From Xenorhabdus griffiniae (GTDB lineage Bacteria; Pseudomonadota; Gammaproteobacteria; Enterobacterales; Enterobacteriaceae): a DNA stretch of 64,000 bases. The stretch is taken from assembly GCF_037265215.1 (NCBI RefSeq), contig NZ_CP147737.1, positions 4,682,001-4,746,000 on the forward strand, written 5' to 3'. This document shows positions 29,277 to 38,807 of the stretch, piece after piece (within the stretch, counting starts at the first letter, position 1; each line of letters opens with the position of its first letter). The position numbers were made by a program, and so were the translations under genes. The notes beneath the pieces were generated by a model. That model had not been told where the DNA came from, searched no databases, and worked only from the letters and a program-made list of their open reading frames with translations.

Positions 29277-30385
29277 TATACGCAATTAACTTGAAGATGC
29301 GGGTTTTAAAATCTGGAAATTATCAGTCAGCCGGGTAATGAGTTCACTGGCTTTTTCTGGCAACGTGACATGAAAAAAGTGATGAAGTGTTTCACTGAAC
29401 GTCTTCGTATCCGGAAAATAGACACTGTTACGCACTTGCTCATTCATATACTTCCACAATCGCTCTATCGGATTGAGGTTTGGGCTGTAAGGCTGTAGGT
29501 AATGCAATTCAATATTCAGGACATACACAATATCTTTCACCAACTCTGCCCGGTGGTAACCTGCCCCATCCAGAATAATGTGGATTTTTTGCGAAAGTGG
29601 GTAAGTTTCCCGGAGCGCGCCGAAGAAATATGCGATGTTTTCGGCATTGATACTCGGATATTCACGGATCACGGTGTCTTCAATTCGTTGTAAATTGAGT
29701 GCACCCATGATGTTGAGGCGGGGACGGCTGCCTGTGGTTTCGACCACTTTGACATGCTCTCTTCCGCGCTTCATCCAGTCGTAAGTTAATTTTGTGGGCT
29801 GGGTAGGATGATGGCATCAATAAACAAAATCGGCTCATGTTGGCCACATTCCGCTTTCAGCACGCTGTAGTCCTCAGTAAATTTAAATTGTTGCTGTTTA
29901 TCCGCATCGAATTTATGAGGCGTTCCCATTGGCTTCTTGTAGCGGAACCCCTGACGGTGGAGCCATTTTGTCATCCCGGCCACGGTGAAAATCACCTGCC
30001 ATCGTGCCTGGACATAGGCCACAATTTGTGCGGTAGTGTGCATCAAATTTGCCGTCAGATACTCAACTAATTCTGCTGTTTGTTCGGCCGATAAACGGCT
30101 TTCAGAGTCGCCATTTTCCGGGGCGAGTTTTTTCTCAGAGAAGTAATCTTTCAGATGGCGGCTCACCGTGCTTTCATGGATCCGCAAAGCCTGCGCAATC
30201 ATCTGGGCAATCCACCCCTCTGAGGTCAAAAGCACCGCCTTGATGCGGTCACTACTCGCCTATCGTGAGTCGTATCGTGCATCAATTCGAGGGCTTCTTT
30301 TTGGGCCACTGTCAGAGTAATTTTCATGGGTGCAATCTTGATCTGATAAGAATGAAAAATCAAGCATCTTCAATTAATTTTTAGA
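29277..30385 (-). mobile_element. IS630-family insertion sequence (second type), near-complete but decayed
   Basis: The left end TATACGCAATTAACTTGAAG (29277-29296) and the right end at 30364-30385 (GCATCTTCAATTAATTTTTA on the plus strand) form imperfect inverted repeats. The 1.1-kb element inserted between the acetyltransferase and the IS5 element, whose end starts 2 bp away. The half copy at 24.2 kb is the same IS type. Confidence 0.8.
29286..30327 (-). pseudogene. IS630-family transposase broken by two frameshifts
   Basis: Translation starts MKITLTVAQKEALELMHDTTHDRRV at 30327 and shifts frame near 30255. It continues as LLTSEGWIAQMIAQALRIHESTVSRHLKDYF (helix-turn-helix) to FIDAI, then shifts again near 29800 at a duplicated ATC. 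It ends with WMKRGREHVKVVETTGSRPRLNIMGALN, ILDGAGYHRAE and YSPNLNPIERLWKYMNEQ, ending at 29286. The DDE residues are present in the fragments, but no single product can be made. Confidence 0.85.
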
Positions 30386-30387
30386 TT

Positions 30388-31268
30388 AGGGCGTGTTGAC
30401 GTTTACCGTTTATCATTTACTCAACCCACATGGATAGCCATATCATGACAAATGCCAGCGCCAACATGCTGGCATAATTTCGGGCTAATTTATCGTATCT
30501 TGTCGCAATAGCTCGAAAATGTTTTATTCTGGCAAACGCATTTTCGACCAAATGCCGATAACGGTATAAAACATCATCAATATTCTTATCTGATTTTCGG
30601 CTGTTTTTTCGATAAGGAATCACTGTTTTCGAACCTCGTTTTTCAACGAATCTTCTGAACACGTTACTCTCGTAACCTTTATCCGCAATCACAAAATCGG
30701 ATGTGGGTGAATGTGCAACTAAACTTTCCGCATGGACAATGTCATGTGTTTGGCCCCCTGACAGCTCAAAATGCACGGGCAGCCCGTAACTGTCTACAGC
30801 CAAATGAATTTTTGTAGAACGCCCACCCCGACTCTTGCCAATGGCTTCATCTTCCGGTGATACGGCTCCTGAACTGTATTGATGAGCACGCACAATACTG
30901 CCATCAATGAATAACCACTCGGTATCCGTATTCTCAGATAACAATTTGAATAATAGCGCAAAAATCCCTTTTTTTGACCAGGTATTGAAACGCTTAAAAA
31001 GGGTATTCTATTTTCCGAATTCCTCGGGTAAATCCCGCCACGGACATCCCGTTCTCATTCGATAAAGTATCCCTTCGAAAGTTAGGTAATGTTCTTCTTT
31101 GTAGTAAATGCATCCATGTTGTTGCATCAATACAGCTAGCGTATTCCATAAAGATTTTGATAACATTGTTCTTGGCATGATGAGCTGGAGTAATGGTTTT
31201 TTCGCGAAGACAATGATACCAGATCATCATTCTGTTCAAATTCCCCTCACAAAACGTCAACACGCCCT
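30388..31268 (-). mobile_element. IS5-family insertion sequence with perfect 17-bp inverted ends
   Basis: Bases 30388-30404 (AGGGCGTGTTGACGTTT) are the exact reverse complement of 31252-31268. The element is about 880 bp and carries one transposase gene on the minus strand. It abuts the IS630 element on its left; the two IS insertions separate wzx from the acetyltransferase gene of the O-antigen operon. Confidence 0.9.
30417..31178 (-). pseudogene. IS5-family transposase with one internal TAG
   Basis: From ATG 31178 the frame reads MPRTMLSKSLWNTLAVLMQQ, then TFEGILYRMRTGCPWRDLPEEFGK. It meets TAG at 31008-31010 where Trp is expected, and continues in the same frame through RFNTWSKKGIF, WLFIDGSIVRAH and GGRSTKIHLAVD. 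The DDE residues are in FIDGS, VIADKGYES and the VENAFARIKHF region. One Trp-to-stop change is the only visible lesion; the part from 30944 down is a 175-aa open stretch. Confidence 0.88.
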
Positions 31269-31450
31269 AGTAATGAGATACGGAATGAAAAATATTTCTT
31301 TCTTTTCTCATATTGATTTTAGATTTCTTATTATCAGAAACAATGAATGTTGCCTCATTATGAACGAAAGTATTATTGCTAATATGAACCTGCTTATATA
31401 TAAAGAAAGTTTACCTTTAATGTTGTAATGTTATCTTGCTATGCCATAGC

Positions 31451-32941
31451 TCAGTATGAATTCTCAAGTAGTTGTTTTATATTGGTTATGTTTTTTATAA
31501 TTTTCACCAAAATAATGAGTAGTAATATTATAGCTATAATATTTGTTAGGATAGAATTGTATATGATTATTTTATCATGTATAGAAGTATAAAGAATATA
31601 TACCATTACTGAAGGCATTAGTAAGAAAATTATATTAAATTCACGGTGATAAGGATTTACGGTAAGTATTTTTAATAAATTAAAATTATATATAAGAAAA
31701 ATGATAATCATTGCACAAATCATACTTATTGGTACAGCATACATTCCGTAATGACTGAGCAAGAAAAATGTCAATGTTGCACTTATACTTCCTTCAATAA
31801 AGGGTAAGTGCATGATTTTATGTTGTTTAGCATTTGCCACATATACTAAACCCAAAGGTGCACCAATCATTCTGAATAAATTGACTGATAATAGACACAG
31901 GAAAATATTATAGGTTTTATTTGATATCTCATCACTTATCCATAATGTTAGAATAAAATGACCAATAAAAGGCATTACAATGATGGTAGCGATGGAAATT
32001 AATAAAAACATGATGGTTAAGTTATAAACTAAATCAGTAATGTTTTTTTCTTGATTGCTTTGGGAGTATTTGATAATTGGTTGCAAAATAGGGGTTAATC
32101 CGGCATTCAAAAAACTGATAGCAGCTGAAGTAAGAGTCATTGCTAATGAGTAAAATGCAAATTCATTGAATGCGTATTTGCCAACAAGTATGCTGTTAAA
32201 CCCTGTAATTAAAAACATAGAAAAATTAAAAACAAAAATACTAAAATAATATAAAATATATTCCTTGAGTGTAAACGATATTTTTTTATGTATTGGGAAA
32301 TTTACTTTTGATGATCTTGTCTTATTGTAAAATAAATAAATAAAGAAATAGGATAGTAAATTTAATAGGAAATATAAAAATGACATATAGAAAATTCCAT
32401 ATGATGATGAAATTATAATACCTGTTCCAATTATAACTTTGGAAAATAAATTTATAGTTGCAGGTATGTCATTTCTTTCTATACCTGTAAAATATCCAAT
32501 AAATACAGAAGGGATTAAGCTTAATATAAAAGATAAGGAAACTAAAAAGAAAGATGGTTCTACATTTTTAATTTTTTTATAATCAATATCATTGAATATA
32601 TCTTTAAATGAATAACATATTAATAATATTAATAATATTGTTATAGAAATAATCACACTAATTAAACATATTTGTAGAGCATATTTTATAGTTTTATTTT
32701 CCTCAGAAAAGCTATTGTTTGCTTTCGCAATTGTTATATAGCGAGATACTGAAATCTGACCACAATATCCTAAAAGAGAAAAGAAAGTTCCGACTTGTAG
32801 CATTAAGTTCCATACAGAGAATTCATCAATTGATAGGGTCGATAAGAGAAAAGGGGATATAATTATCCCCATAATAACATTAGAAAATCCATTTATTATA
32901 TTTGCAATTGAATTCTTTATTAACCGTCTAAAACCACTCAT
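31451..32941 (-). CDS. wzx: O-antigen flippase Wzx
   Basis: The 496-aa protein has about 12-14 transmembrane helices and the start GFRRLIKNSIANIINGFSNVIMGIIISPF, typical of polysaccharide-transport MATE/MVF members. Wzx moves undecaprenyl-linked O units from the cytoplasmic to the periplasmic face for Wzy. Its start overlaps the end of the SDR gene by 4 bp, so it is part of the same translational run from rmlB. Base composition is very AT-rich. Confidence 0.88.
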   Translation of the reverse strand: MSGFRRLIKNSIANIINGFSNVIMGIIISPFLLSTLSIDEFSVWNLMLQVGTFFSLLGYCGQISVSRYITIAKANNSFSEENKTIKYALQICLISVIISITILLILLICYSFKDIFNDIDYKKIKNVEPSFFLVSLSFILSLIPSVFIGYFTGIERNDIPATINLFSKVIIGTGIIISSSYGIFYMSFLYFLLNLLSYFFIYLFYNKTRSSKVNFPIHKKISFTLKEYILYYFSIFVFNFSMFLITGFNSILVGKYAFNEFAFYSLAMTLTSAAISFLNAGLTPILQPIIKYSQSNQEKNITDLVYNLTIMFLLISIATIIVMPFIGHFILTLWISDEISNKTYNIFLCLLSVNLFRMIGAPLGLVYVANAKQHKIMHLPFIEGSISATLTFFLLSHYGMYAVPISMICAMIIIFLIYNFNLLKILTVNPYHREFNIIFLLMPSVMVYILYTSIHDKIIIYNSILTNIIAIILLLIILVKIIKNITNIKQLLENSY

Positions 32942-33777
32942 TGTATGATACTCAATTCTATCCTAAAACTATGAATCATTTCTTCAATATCATCTATCAC
33001 ATTGCGAGGAGAATATGAAGGCATTAATTTTTTTAGCAAAGAAATATCAGTTATTGGGAAATTTTCATTTGGAAATTCAATTTGGTGCCATATTACTTTG
33101 CATTGAGTATTTTTTTGTAGCGTATCTGCGATTTTTTCAGCTTTGATATTATAACCAGTAGCAATATTAATAACTTTTCCTGCAGCTTCTTTTTTTTTCG
33201 ATAGATATATGCACGCATTGGCAACATCAGTGACAGAAACATAGTCTTTGGCATAATCACGTTTTATATACATATCGATTTTTCTATGCTCTATCGCTGA
33301 GCGAGTAATAGATGGTAAGAATAAAGGGCTATTTATTGCAAGACCATAAACATTACTAGGACGTACTATACAAATATCTCTTCCGCTTTTAAGACATAGT
33401 TCTTCTGCAACTAATTTAGTTAGATTAAATAATCGGCGGTTGTCATCTATACAAACTTTTAATTCGCTATTTTCATTAGAATTTTCATTATTCATATATA
33501 CACGTGTTGACGACATGTATAGTAATTGGTTGAATTGTGATTTTTCTAAGATCTTGGCTAATAAACAGGTGTTAGCTTCAAGAACGCTAAAAGGGGTATC
33601 TTGGCAATTTCCATTTCCTGCACAGTATATAACGGTTCCGAGAGGTTTTTCAAAAATACTGTTGTCATCTCGAAGAGGAATCCATACCTTATGTCCTTGT
33701 TGTGATAATATTTCTACAATTTTGGAACCAATAAAGCCACGGCCACCAAATATAGTAAACATTCCCATTATTGCCAC
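32938..33777 (-). CDS. NAD-dependent epimerase/dehydratase family protein (Phe in place of catalytic Tyr)
   Basis: The 279-aa extended SDR has the cofactor motif FGGRGFIGSKIVEIL near the N-terminus, a central LLYMSSTRVYMN with the Ser, and VRPSNVYGL. The usual YxxxK active-site motif reads FNLTK (TTT codon), so the catalytic Tyr is Phe; Lys is kept. A sugar epimerase, reductase or dehydratase role in the O unit was expected, but activity is uncertain. The likely start is the Met at 33768 or 33762, just after the rmlC stop. The product sugar cannot be named. Confidence 0.75.
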   Translation of the reverse strand: MAIMGMFTIFGGRGFIGSKIVEILSQQGHKVWIPLRDDNSIFEKPLGTVIYCAGNGNCQDTPFSVLEANTCLLAKILEKSQFNQLLYMSSTRVYMNNENSNENSELKVCIDDNRRLFNLTKLVAEELCLKSGRDICIVRPSNVYGLAINSPLFLPSITRSAIEHRKIDMYIKRDYAKDYVSVTDVANACIYLSKKKEAAGKVINIATGYNIKAEKIADTLQKNTQCKVIWHQIEFPNENFPITDISLLKKLMPSYSPRNVIDDIEEMIHSFRIELSIIQ

Positions 33778-34322
33778 CCATAAAGTAATTTTTCTTTAAT
33801 TTCACTGAGATTAGGAAGAACACTATCCTTGGGTGATAAAACTGGTGAATTAATAGGCCAGTTAATTGAAAGGTCAGGATCAGACCACAGAAGCCCCCCT
33901 TCGTCAATTGGATCGTAATAATCGGTGCATTTATATTGGAAATCGGCGGATTCGCTTAGAACGCAAAAACCATGAGCGAATCCAGGGGGAATATAAAATT
34001 GAAGATAATTTTCACCTGTTAAAATAACAGATTCATATTGACCAAATGTGGATGAATTAGGTCGTAAATCGACTGCTACATCAAATACAGAGCCATGTGT
34101 AACTGTGACTAATTTTCCCTGTGGTTTAGTTTTTTGAAAATGTAATCCTCTTAAAACGCCTTTGCTAGAGCGTGAACGATTATCTTGTACAAAATCTATA
34201 GGAATACCAGCATCTCTGTATCGTTGTTTTTGATATATCTCATGAAAAAAACCACGTTCATCACCGAATATCTTGGGTTCAATTATTAATAAATTTTCTA
34301 TTTTGGTTTGAATTATATTCAT
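33768..34322 (-). CDS. rmlC: dTDP-4-dehydrorhamnose 3,5-epimerase
   Basis: RmlC epimerises dTDP-4-keto-6-deoxyglucose at C3 and C5 on the way to dTDP-L-rhamnose. The 184-aa cupin shows VQDNRSRSSKGVLRGLHFQ with the catalytic His, VFDVAVDLRPNSSTFGQ with the Asp, and IPPGFAHGFCVLSE. It follows rmlA by 14 bp. rmlD, the last enzyme of the pathway, is not present in this window; the SDR gene that follows is not a typical RmlD. Confidence 0.95.
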   Translation of the reverse strand: MNIIQTKIENLLIIEPKIFGDERGFFHEIYQKQRYRDAGIPIDFVQDNRSRSSKGVLRGLHFQKTKPQGKLVTVTHGSVFDVAVDLRPNSSTFGQYESVILTGENYLQFYIPPGFAHGFCVLSESADFQYKCTDYYDPIDEGGLLWSDPDLSINWPINSPVLSPKDSVLPNLSEIKEKLLYGWQ

Positions 34323-34336
34323 GATTATCTACATAG

Positions 34337-35200
34337 TTACTTAGATAAGTTTAACAAGTATTGTCCATATCCAGTTTTAGAGAGTTTATTTCCAATCTCT
34401 CTAATCATATTTCGATTTATCCATCCTTGATTAAATGCAATTTCTTCTAAGCAGGCAACTTTAAATCTTTGTCTTTTTTCTACAGTTTGGACAAATTGAG
34501 ATGCATCTAATAAGGAATCATGAGTTCCTGTATCAAGCCACGCAAAGCCTCTTCCTAATTGTTCTACGTGTAGTAAGCCTTTTTCAAGATAAGCTTGATT
34601 TATGCTTGTTATCTCCAATTCACCACGTTTGGATGGTTTTATACTTTTTGCTATGTTAATCACATTGTTATCATAAAAGTATAATCCAGTTACTGCCCAA
34701 TTAGATTTTGGATGTTGTGGTTTTTCTTCTATAGATAAAGCTTGGAAAGAATCATTGAATTCAACTACACCAAATCTTTCAGGATCCATCACTTGATAAC
34801 CAAATACTGTAGCACCTTCTGTACGGGTACAAACTTTCTTTAGCTGTTTTCCAAAAGATTGACCAAAAAAGATATTATCACCTAGTACAAGACAAACTTG
34901 ATCATCTCCAATGAAATCTTCACCTAGGATAAATGCTTGAGCTAATCCGTCAGGTGATGGTTGTATAGTATATTGGAGATTAATCCCAAATTGGCTTCCA
35001 TCACCTAAGAGACGCTGAAAACTAATATTATCTTCTGGAGTGGTTATAATTAATATATCACGGATCCCAGCAAGCATTAGTACAGATAAGGGATAGTATA
35101 TCATCGGCTTATCGTAGACAGGAAGTAATTGTTTAGAAATACCTTTTGTAATTGGATATAAACGACTTCCTGAACCTCCAGCTAAAATAATTCCTTTCAA
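34337..35200 (-). CDS. rmlA: Glucose-1-phosphate thymidylyltransferase
   Basis: RmlA makes dTDP-glucose from glucose 1-phosphate and dTTP and is feedback-inhibited by dTDP-rhamnose. The 287-aa enzyme has the signature [42 protein letters not shown] and [16 protein letters not shown]. The start is TTG at 35200, overlapping the TGA of the restored rmlB frame in a TTGA arrangement, so its translation probably depends on ribosomes finishing rmlB. Confidence 0.95.
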   Translation of the reverse strand: MKGIILAGGSGSRLYPITKGISKQLLPVYDKPMIYYPLSVLMLAGIRDILIITTPEDNISFQRLLGDGSQFGINLQYTIQPSPDGLAQAFILGEDFIGDDQVCLVLGDNIFFGQSFGKQLKKVCTRTEGATVFGYQVMDPERFGVVEFNDSFQALSIEEKPQHPKSNWAVTGLYFYDNNVINIAKSIKPSKRGELEITSINQAYLEKGLLHVEQLGRGFAWLDTGTHDSLLDASQFVQTVEKRQRFKVACLEEIAFNQGWINRNMIREIGNKLSKTGYGQYLLNLSK

Positions 35201-36287
35201 TTTTGTTTCCCCAAATCTGATAATTGATATTTATAAGTTTTCTTAAGAATATTTTCGGACCATTCTTTATTAGAGAGATACCATTTTACTGTTTTTTGAA
35301 GGCCTCTTTCAAATGTCTCAAGTGGTTGCCAATTTAATTCAACGCTAATTTTTGTTGCATCAATAGCATAACGACGATCATGACCAGGCCGATAGGAATA
35401 AATGTAATCTGTTTTTGGTAAGAAACTTCTTTAGGTACTAACTCATCCAAAATTTTGCAAATTTTATCGACAACTTCTAGATTAGTTTTTTCGTTATGAC
35501 CACCAATACTGTAAGTTTCTCCATTTTTACCTGTGTTAACAACTAAATGTAATGCTTTAGCATGATCTTCTACGTATAACCAATCTCTGATTTGGTCTCC
35601 TTTCCCATACATAGGTAAAGGTTTACCTTCTAATGCATTTAAAATAACAAGAGGAATTAATTTCTCTGGAACATGATAAGGACCATAATTGTTGGAACAG
35701 TTAGTTACTATTATTGGTAGCCCGTAGGTTCTATGCCATGCTCTGACTAAGTGATCACTGGATGCTTTTGATGCTGAGTACGGGCTACTTGGTGCATAGG
35801 CCGTTTTTTCGGTAAATAAAGGAAGAGTAGTACCATCTGGGAATTGATCGGGATGAGGTAAATCACCATATACTTCATCAGTTGAAATATGATGAAAAAT
35901 AAATTTGGCTTTTTTATCCTCGGATAGCTGTTGCCAATAGTTTCTTCTAGCAGCCTCAAGAAGAGTGTAAGTACCAATAATATTGGTCTCAATAAAATCA
36001 CTAGGGTCACTGATTGAGCGGTCTACGTGGCTTTCTGCAGCTAAGTGCATAATAGCATCAGGCTGGTATTGTTCTAATATATTATCTAGCTTATTTTGAT
36101 CACAAATATCTGCTTTTTCAAAAGCATAACGTGAACTACTGTCAATTTCTTTGAGTGACTCTAAGTTGCCTGCGTAAGTTAGCTTGTCAACATTAATAAC
36201 GCTATCGTTAGTATGGTTGATAATATGTCGAATTAATGCAGAGCCAATAAAACCTGCGCCACCAGTAACCAGAGTTTTCATTTTCAA
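35197..36287 (-). pseudogene. rmlB: dTDP-glucose 4,6-dehydratase, one-base deletion near the C-terminus
   Basis: RmlB converts dTDP-glucose to dTDP-4-keto-6-deoxyglucose. The frame from 36287 (or ATG 36281, [14 protein letters not shown]) is normal through [11 protein letters not shown] and the catalytic YSASK, but stops at 35334 with an unrelated tail after QKQITFIP. Adding one base at about 35393 gives [22 protein letters not shown] and a normal end at TGA 35197-35199, about 363 aa. So this is a single-base deletion that removes roughly 65 C-terminal residues, which help form the sugar-nucleotide site. A sequencing error would explain it equally well. Confidence 0.85.
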
Positions 36288-36361
36288 ATTTTTCAGTTGA
36301 TTTTAGGATTGATGCCGAATTTGGAAGGAAGTTTTATGAAATATGAATTGTATGTATAACC

Positions 36362-36399
36362 AAAGCTACCGCACTAGGTTACGGCTCCCAGAGTGCCTG
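36362..36399 (-). promoter_or_regulatory. JUMPstart element with ops core (RfaH recruitment)
   Basis: On the minus strand the stretch starts CAGGCACTCTGGGAGC and ends TGCGGTAGCTTT. It matches the JUMPstart consensus in order, and the ops core GCGGTAGC lies at 36365-36372. RfaH binds RNA polymerase paused at ops and prevents early termination in long polysaccharide operons. This fits an unbroken transcript from rmlB through at least wbaP. Confidence 0.85.
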
Positions 36400-36493
36400 T
36401 TGTGTGTGTCAATTTGACTTATCCAGTTAATATAAAAGGAATTTTTTGCTTAACAAAAATTAACATATCAACGATTTGTGTTAAGCTGCGACG

Positions 36494-36522
36494 AGATTAG
36501 TCCCTCGACGCATTGAGGTCAA
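36494..36522 (-). promoter_or_regulatory. Sigma-70-like promoter of the O-antigen operon
   Basis: On the minus strand TTGACC (36517-36522) and TAATCT (36494-36499) are separated by exactly 17 bases. The element lies about 200 bp upstream of rmlB and about 95 bp upstream of the JUMPstart, the usual arrangement. It is the best promoter match in this intergenic region, found by eye. Confidence 0.6.
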
Positions 36523-36589
36523 GTATAATAGCTTTTTTTTCTTTAATTGTTACATTTTGTAACTAGCTAAATTTCAAGACGAAAGCAGC

Positions 36590-37966
36590 CTATCTTCCAT
36601 GTAATGGTAGCCAAATCACCAACCGTAACCCACCTAACGGGCTATCTTCTGCTTTCACCCAACCTCGATGCTGACTTACCGCCGTTTCAACTATCGCCAA
36701 CCCCAATCCGGTTCCGCCGGACTCTCTATCCCGTGCCTCATCTGTCCGATAAAACGGCCGGAAGATATGTTCTCGGTCTTCTGGGGTGACTCCTGGGCCA
36801 TCATCATCAACGCTAATCGTCACGCCTTGGCTATCTGCCTTAAATGCAACGGCAATATGGTTGCTGGAGTAACGTAGTGCATTGCGGACGATGTTTTCCA
36901 GTGCACTGCCAAGTGCTGCCGGGTTACAGTAAATTATCCAGTTTCCGGGAGGCGAGACGATATCCAGTGTTTTGCTCATATGCTCAGCTTCAAATTTTGC
37001 ATTCTCCAGGATGTCAGACCATATATCGTGGGCTTTGATATTCTCGCGCAGCAATTCGTTCTTATGTTGATTGCGGGAAAGCACTAGCAGGTCATTAATC
37101 ATGCCATCCAGACGTTGGGTTTCTGTTTCGATACGTTCCAGCTCCTTGCTTTCACCGTGACGACGGCGTAGTAAAGCGGTCGCCAGTTGTAAGCGAGTAA
37201 GTGGTGTACGCAGTTCATGGGAGATATCGGAAATCAGCCGCTGTTGGGCGGTGACCATCCTTTCCAATGCACTGATCATCTGGTTGAAACTACTGCCAGC
37301 GGCTAAAAACTCTTGGGGACCGGATTCCAGCTCAGGGTGTTGCCGTAAGTTTCCCTTCGCAACATCATCGGCTGCATTTTTGAGTTTACGAGCGGGTTTT
37401 GCCAGACTCCATGACAGCCATAAGAGTAATGGGGCGCTAATTAACATGGTGGCTGCGGGCAGTAAAAATGGCCGGTCAAACATCAAATTAATAAAATCTG
37501 ATTGTGGACTGCCCGCTGGCCTAATGATATAGAGGTGGTAATGATCTTCTCCATCACGGACAGAAAAGGGGCCGAGTATTTCCGAACGGCCATATTTTTT
37601 CTTTTTGGGGTGATCGGCGTTATCGGATTGGCCGATAAAATTACGGATAACTTGTTGTTGATGGGGCGGGGTATTAATGTCACTAATCAGCCCCTCACTG
37701 GAGACGAGGAGCAAGCGTTGGCCAGGGGGAGTCCACAAAGCAATAGCACGATCCAGACGCAACCACCAGAATAAGTCATTCCCAGAGTCGTGCATCAGTT
37801 CTTCTTCTACTTGTTTTGCCAGTTTTTCCCCCAACTGATATTCGCTATCTAAAAGAGGTGTTAATTGCCGTGAGTCCAGTTTGGGAGCCATTAAGGCTAT
37901 CATTAGGACGAGTGCCAGCGTGAACCAAAAAATTGCGAATATACGGGCTGTCAAGCTGTTGATCAT
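36590..37966 (-). CDS. cpxA: Envelope-stress sensor histidine kinase CpxA
   Basis: CpxA is the inner-membrane sensor of envelope protein misfolding that phosphorylates CpxR. The 458-aa protein has a first transmembrane helix (about 7-27), a periplasmic sensor domain, a second helix (about 165-190), a HAMP linker and the kinase core. The H-box is SDISHELRTPLTRLQ with the phospho-acceptor at about His250; the N-box and G-boxes are visible as NIVRNALRYS, DDDGPGV and GGTGLGL. It overlaps cpxR by 4 bp. Confidence 0.97.
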   Translation of the reverse strand: MINSLTARIFAIFWFTLALVLMIALMAPKLDSRQLTPLLDSEYQLGEKLAKQVEEELMHDSGNDLFWWLRLDRAIALWTPPGQRLLLVSSEGLISDINTPPHQQQVIRNFIGQSDNADHPKKKKYGRSEILGPFSVRDGEDHYHLYIIRPAGSPQSDFINLMFDRPFLLPAATMLISAPLLLWLSWSLAKPARKLKNAADDVAKGNLRQHPELESGPQEFLAAGSSFNQMISALERMVTAQQRLISDISHELRTPLTRLQLATALLRRRHGESKELERIETETQRLDGMINDLLVLSRNQHKNELLRENIKAHDIWSDILENAKFEAEHMSKTLDIVSPPGNWIIYCNPAALGSALENIVRNALRYSSNHIAVAFKADSQGVTISVDDDGPGVTPEDREHIFRPFYRTDEARDRESGGTGLGLAIVETAVSQHRGWVKAEDSPLGGLRLVIWLPLHGR

Positions 37967-38655
37967 TTTGCGGAAACCATTAAGTATCCACGGCCGCGTA
38001 ATGTCTTAAACCATGGCAGTTCATCCGTTCTGTCGGGTAATTTACGGCGTAGATTCGAAATATGCATATCAATAGCCCGATCAAAAGGCGTTAAACGTTT
38101 TCCCAATACTTCCTGACTTAAATGTTCACGAGAAACGACTTGCCCCAAATGTTGCGCTAATAAATAAAGCAAGGTGAACTCAGTACCAGTGAGATCTAAA
38201 ATCGTACCATCAAAACTGGCTTCTTGGCGGCCTGGATTGAGTTGTAACTTATCAATCTCCAATATAGGTGTCCCAATATCAGCTTGTTGTTCACTCCAGT
38301 TGGAACGGCGCAAGATGGCACGTATGCGGGCGACCAGTTCGCGATCGTTAAACGGTTTGGGAAGATAGTCATCAGCTCCCAGCTCTAATCCCAAAACACG
38401 GTCTAAATCGCTACCACGAGCCGTTAACATGATAACGGGAGTCTGGTGGTATTGCCGTAACTCTTTCAGCGTCTCAATGCCGTTCTTGCGCGGCATCATG
38501 ATGTCCAGCAACAATAGGTCAATTGAAGAATCGATGTATTGTAAAGCCTGTTCGCCATCGTAGGCGATGACAACATTGAATCCTTCCATCTCGAGCAATT
38601 CTTTTAATAGCGATGTCAGCTCGCGGTCATCATCAACTAATAAGATTTTATGCAT
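37963..38655 (-). CDS. cpxR: Response regulator CpxR
   Basis: CpxR is an OmpR-family transcription factor that binds GTAAA-N5-GTAAA sites. It has an N-terminal receiver domain with Asp51 in LLLLDIMMP and the DNA-binding winged helix with TGTEFTLLYLLAQHLGQVVSREHLSQEVLG. The ATG at 38655 is preferred over the upstream start at 38676: it begins MHKILLVDDDREL as in E. coli and is preceded by GGAGGAAGAATT. The protein is 230 aa. It is divergent from cpxP with a CpxR box in between. Confidence 0.97.
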   Translation of the reverse strand: MHKILLVDDDRELTSLLKELLEMEGFNVVIAYDGEQALQYIDSSIDLLLLDIMMPRKNGIETLKELRQYHQTPVIMLTARGSDLDRVLGLELGADDYLPKPFNDRELVARIRAILRRSNWSEQQADIGTPILEIDKLQLNPGRQEASFDGTILDLTGTEFTLLYLLAQHLGQVVSREHLSQEVLGKRLTPFDRAIDMHISNLRRKLPDRTDELPWFKTLRGRGYLMVSAK

Positions 38656-38707
38656 TAATTCTTCCTCCAAGAGCAAAATACGATAACAAACTTCGCTATT
38701 CCATGAC

Positions 38708-38722
38708 TTTACGTTCTTTTAC
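38708..38722 (-). promoter_or_regulatory. CpxR binding site
   Basis: On the minus strand the sequence is GTAAA-AGAAC-GTAAA, a perfect CpxR box (GTAAA, 5-base spacer, GTAAA). It lies between the divergent cpxR and cpxP starts, so phosphorylated CpxR should control both its own operon and cpxP, as in E. coli. Confidence 0.85.
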
Positions 38723-38807
38723 ATGCTCTGACGCTAGTTTGCAGCCGCAGGGTTATAGTTATCCGCACTGAATCGAATGCTGCTGTTCGAGAAAGCGAGG
38801 AAATTTA

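Larger units (their letters stand above)
36288..36589. other. Leader and promoter region between rmlB and cpxA
   Basis: This 302-bp stretch has no ORF. On the minus strand it contains a sigma-70-like promoter (36494-36522) and, downstream in the transcript leader, a JUMPstart/ops element (36362-36399). The end of cpxA is immediately to the right, so the O-antigen operon starts behind cpxA as in Proteus and Providencia. Confidence 0.75.
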
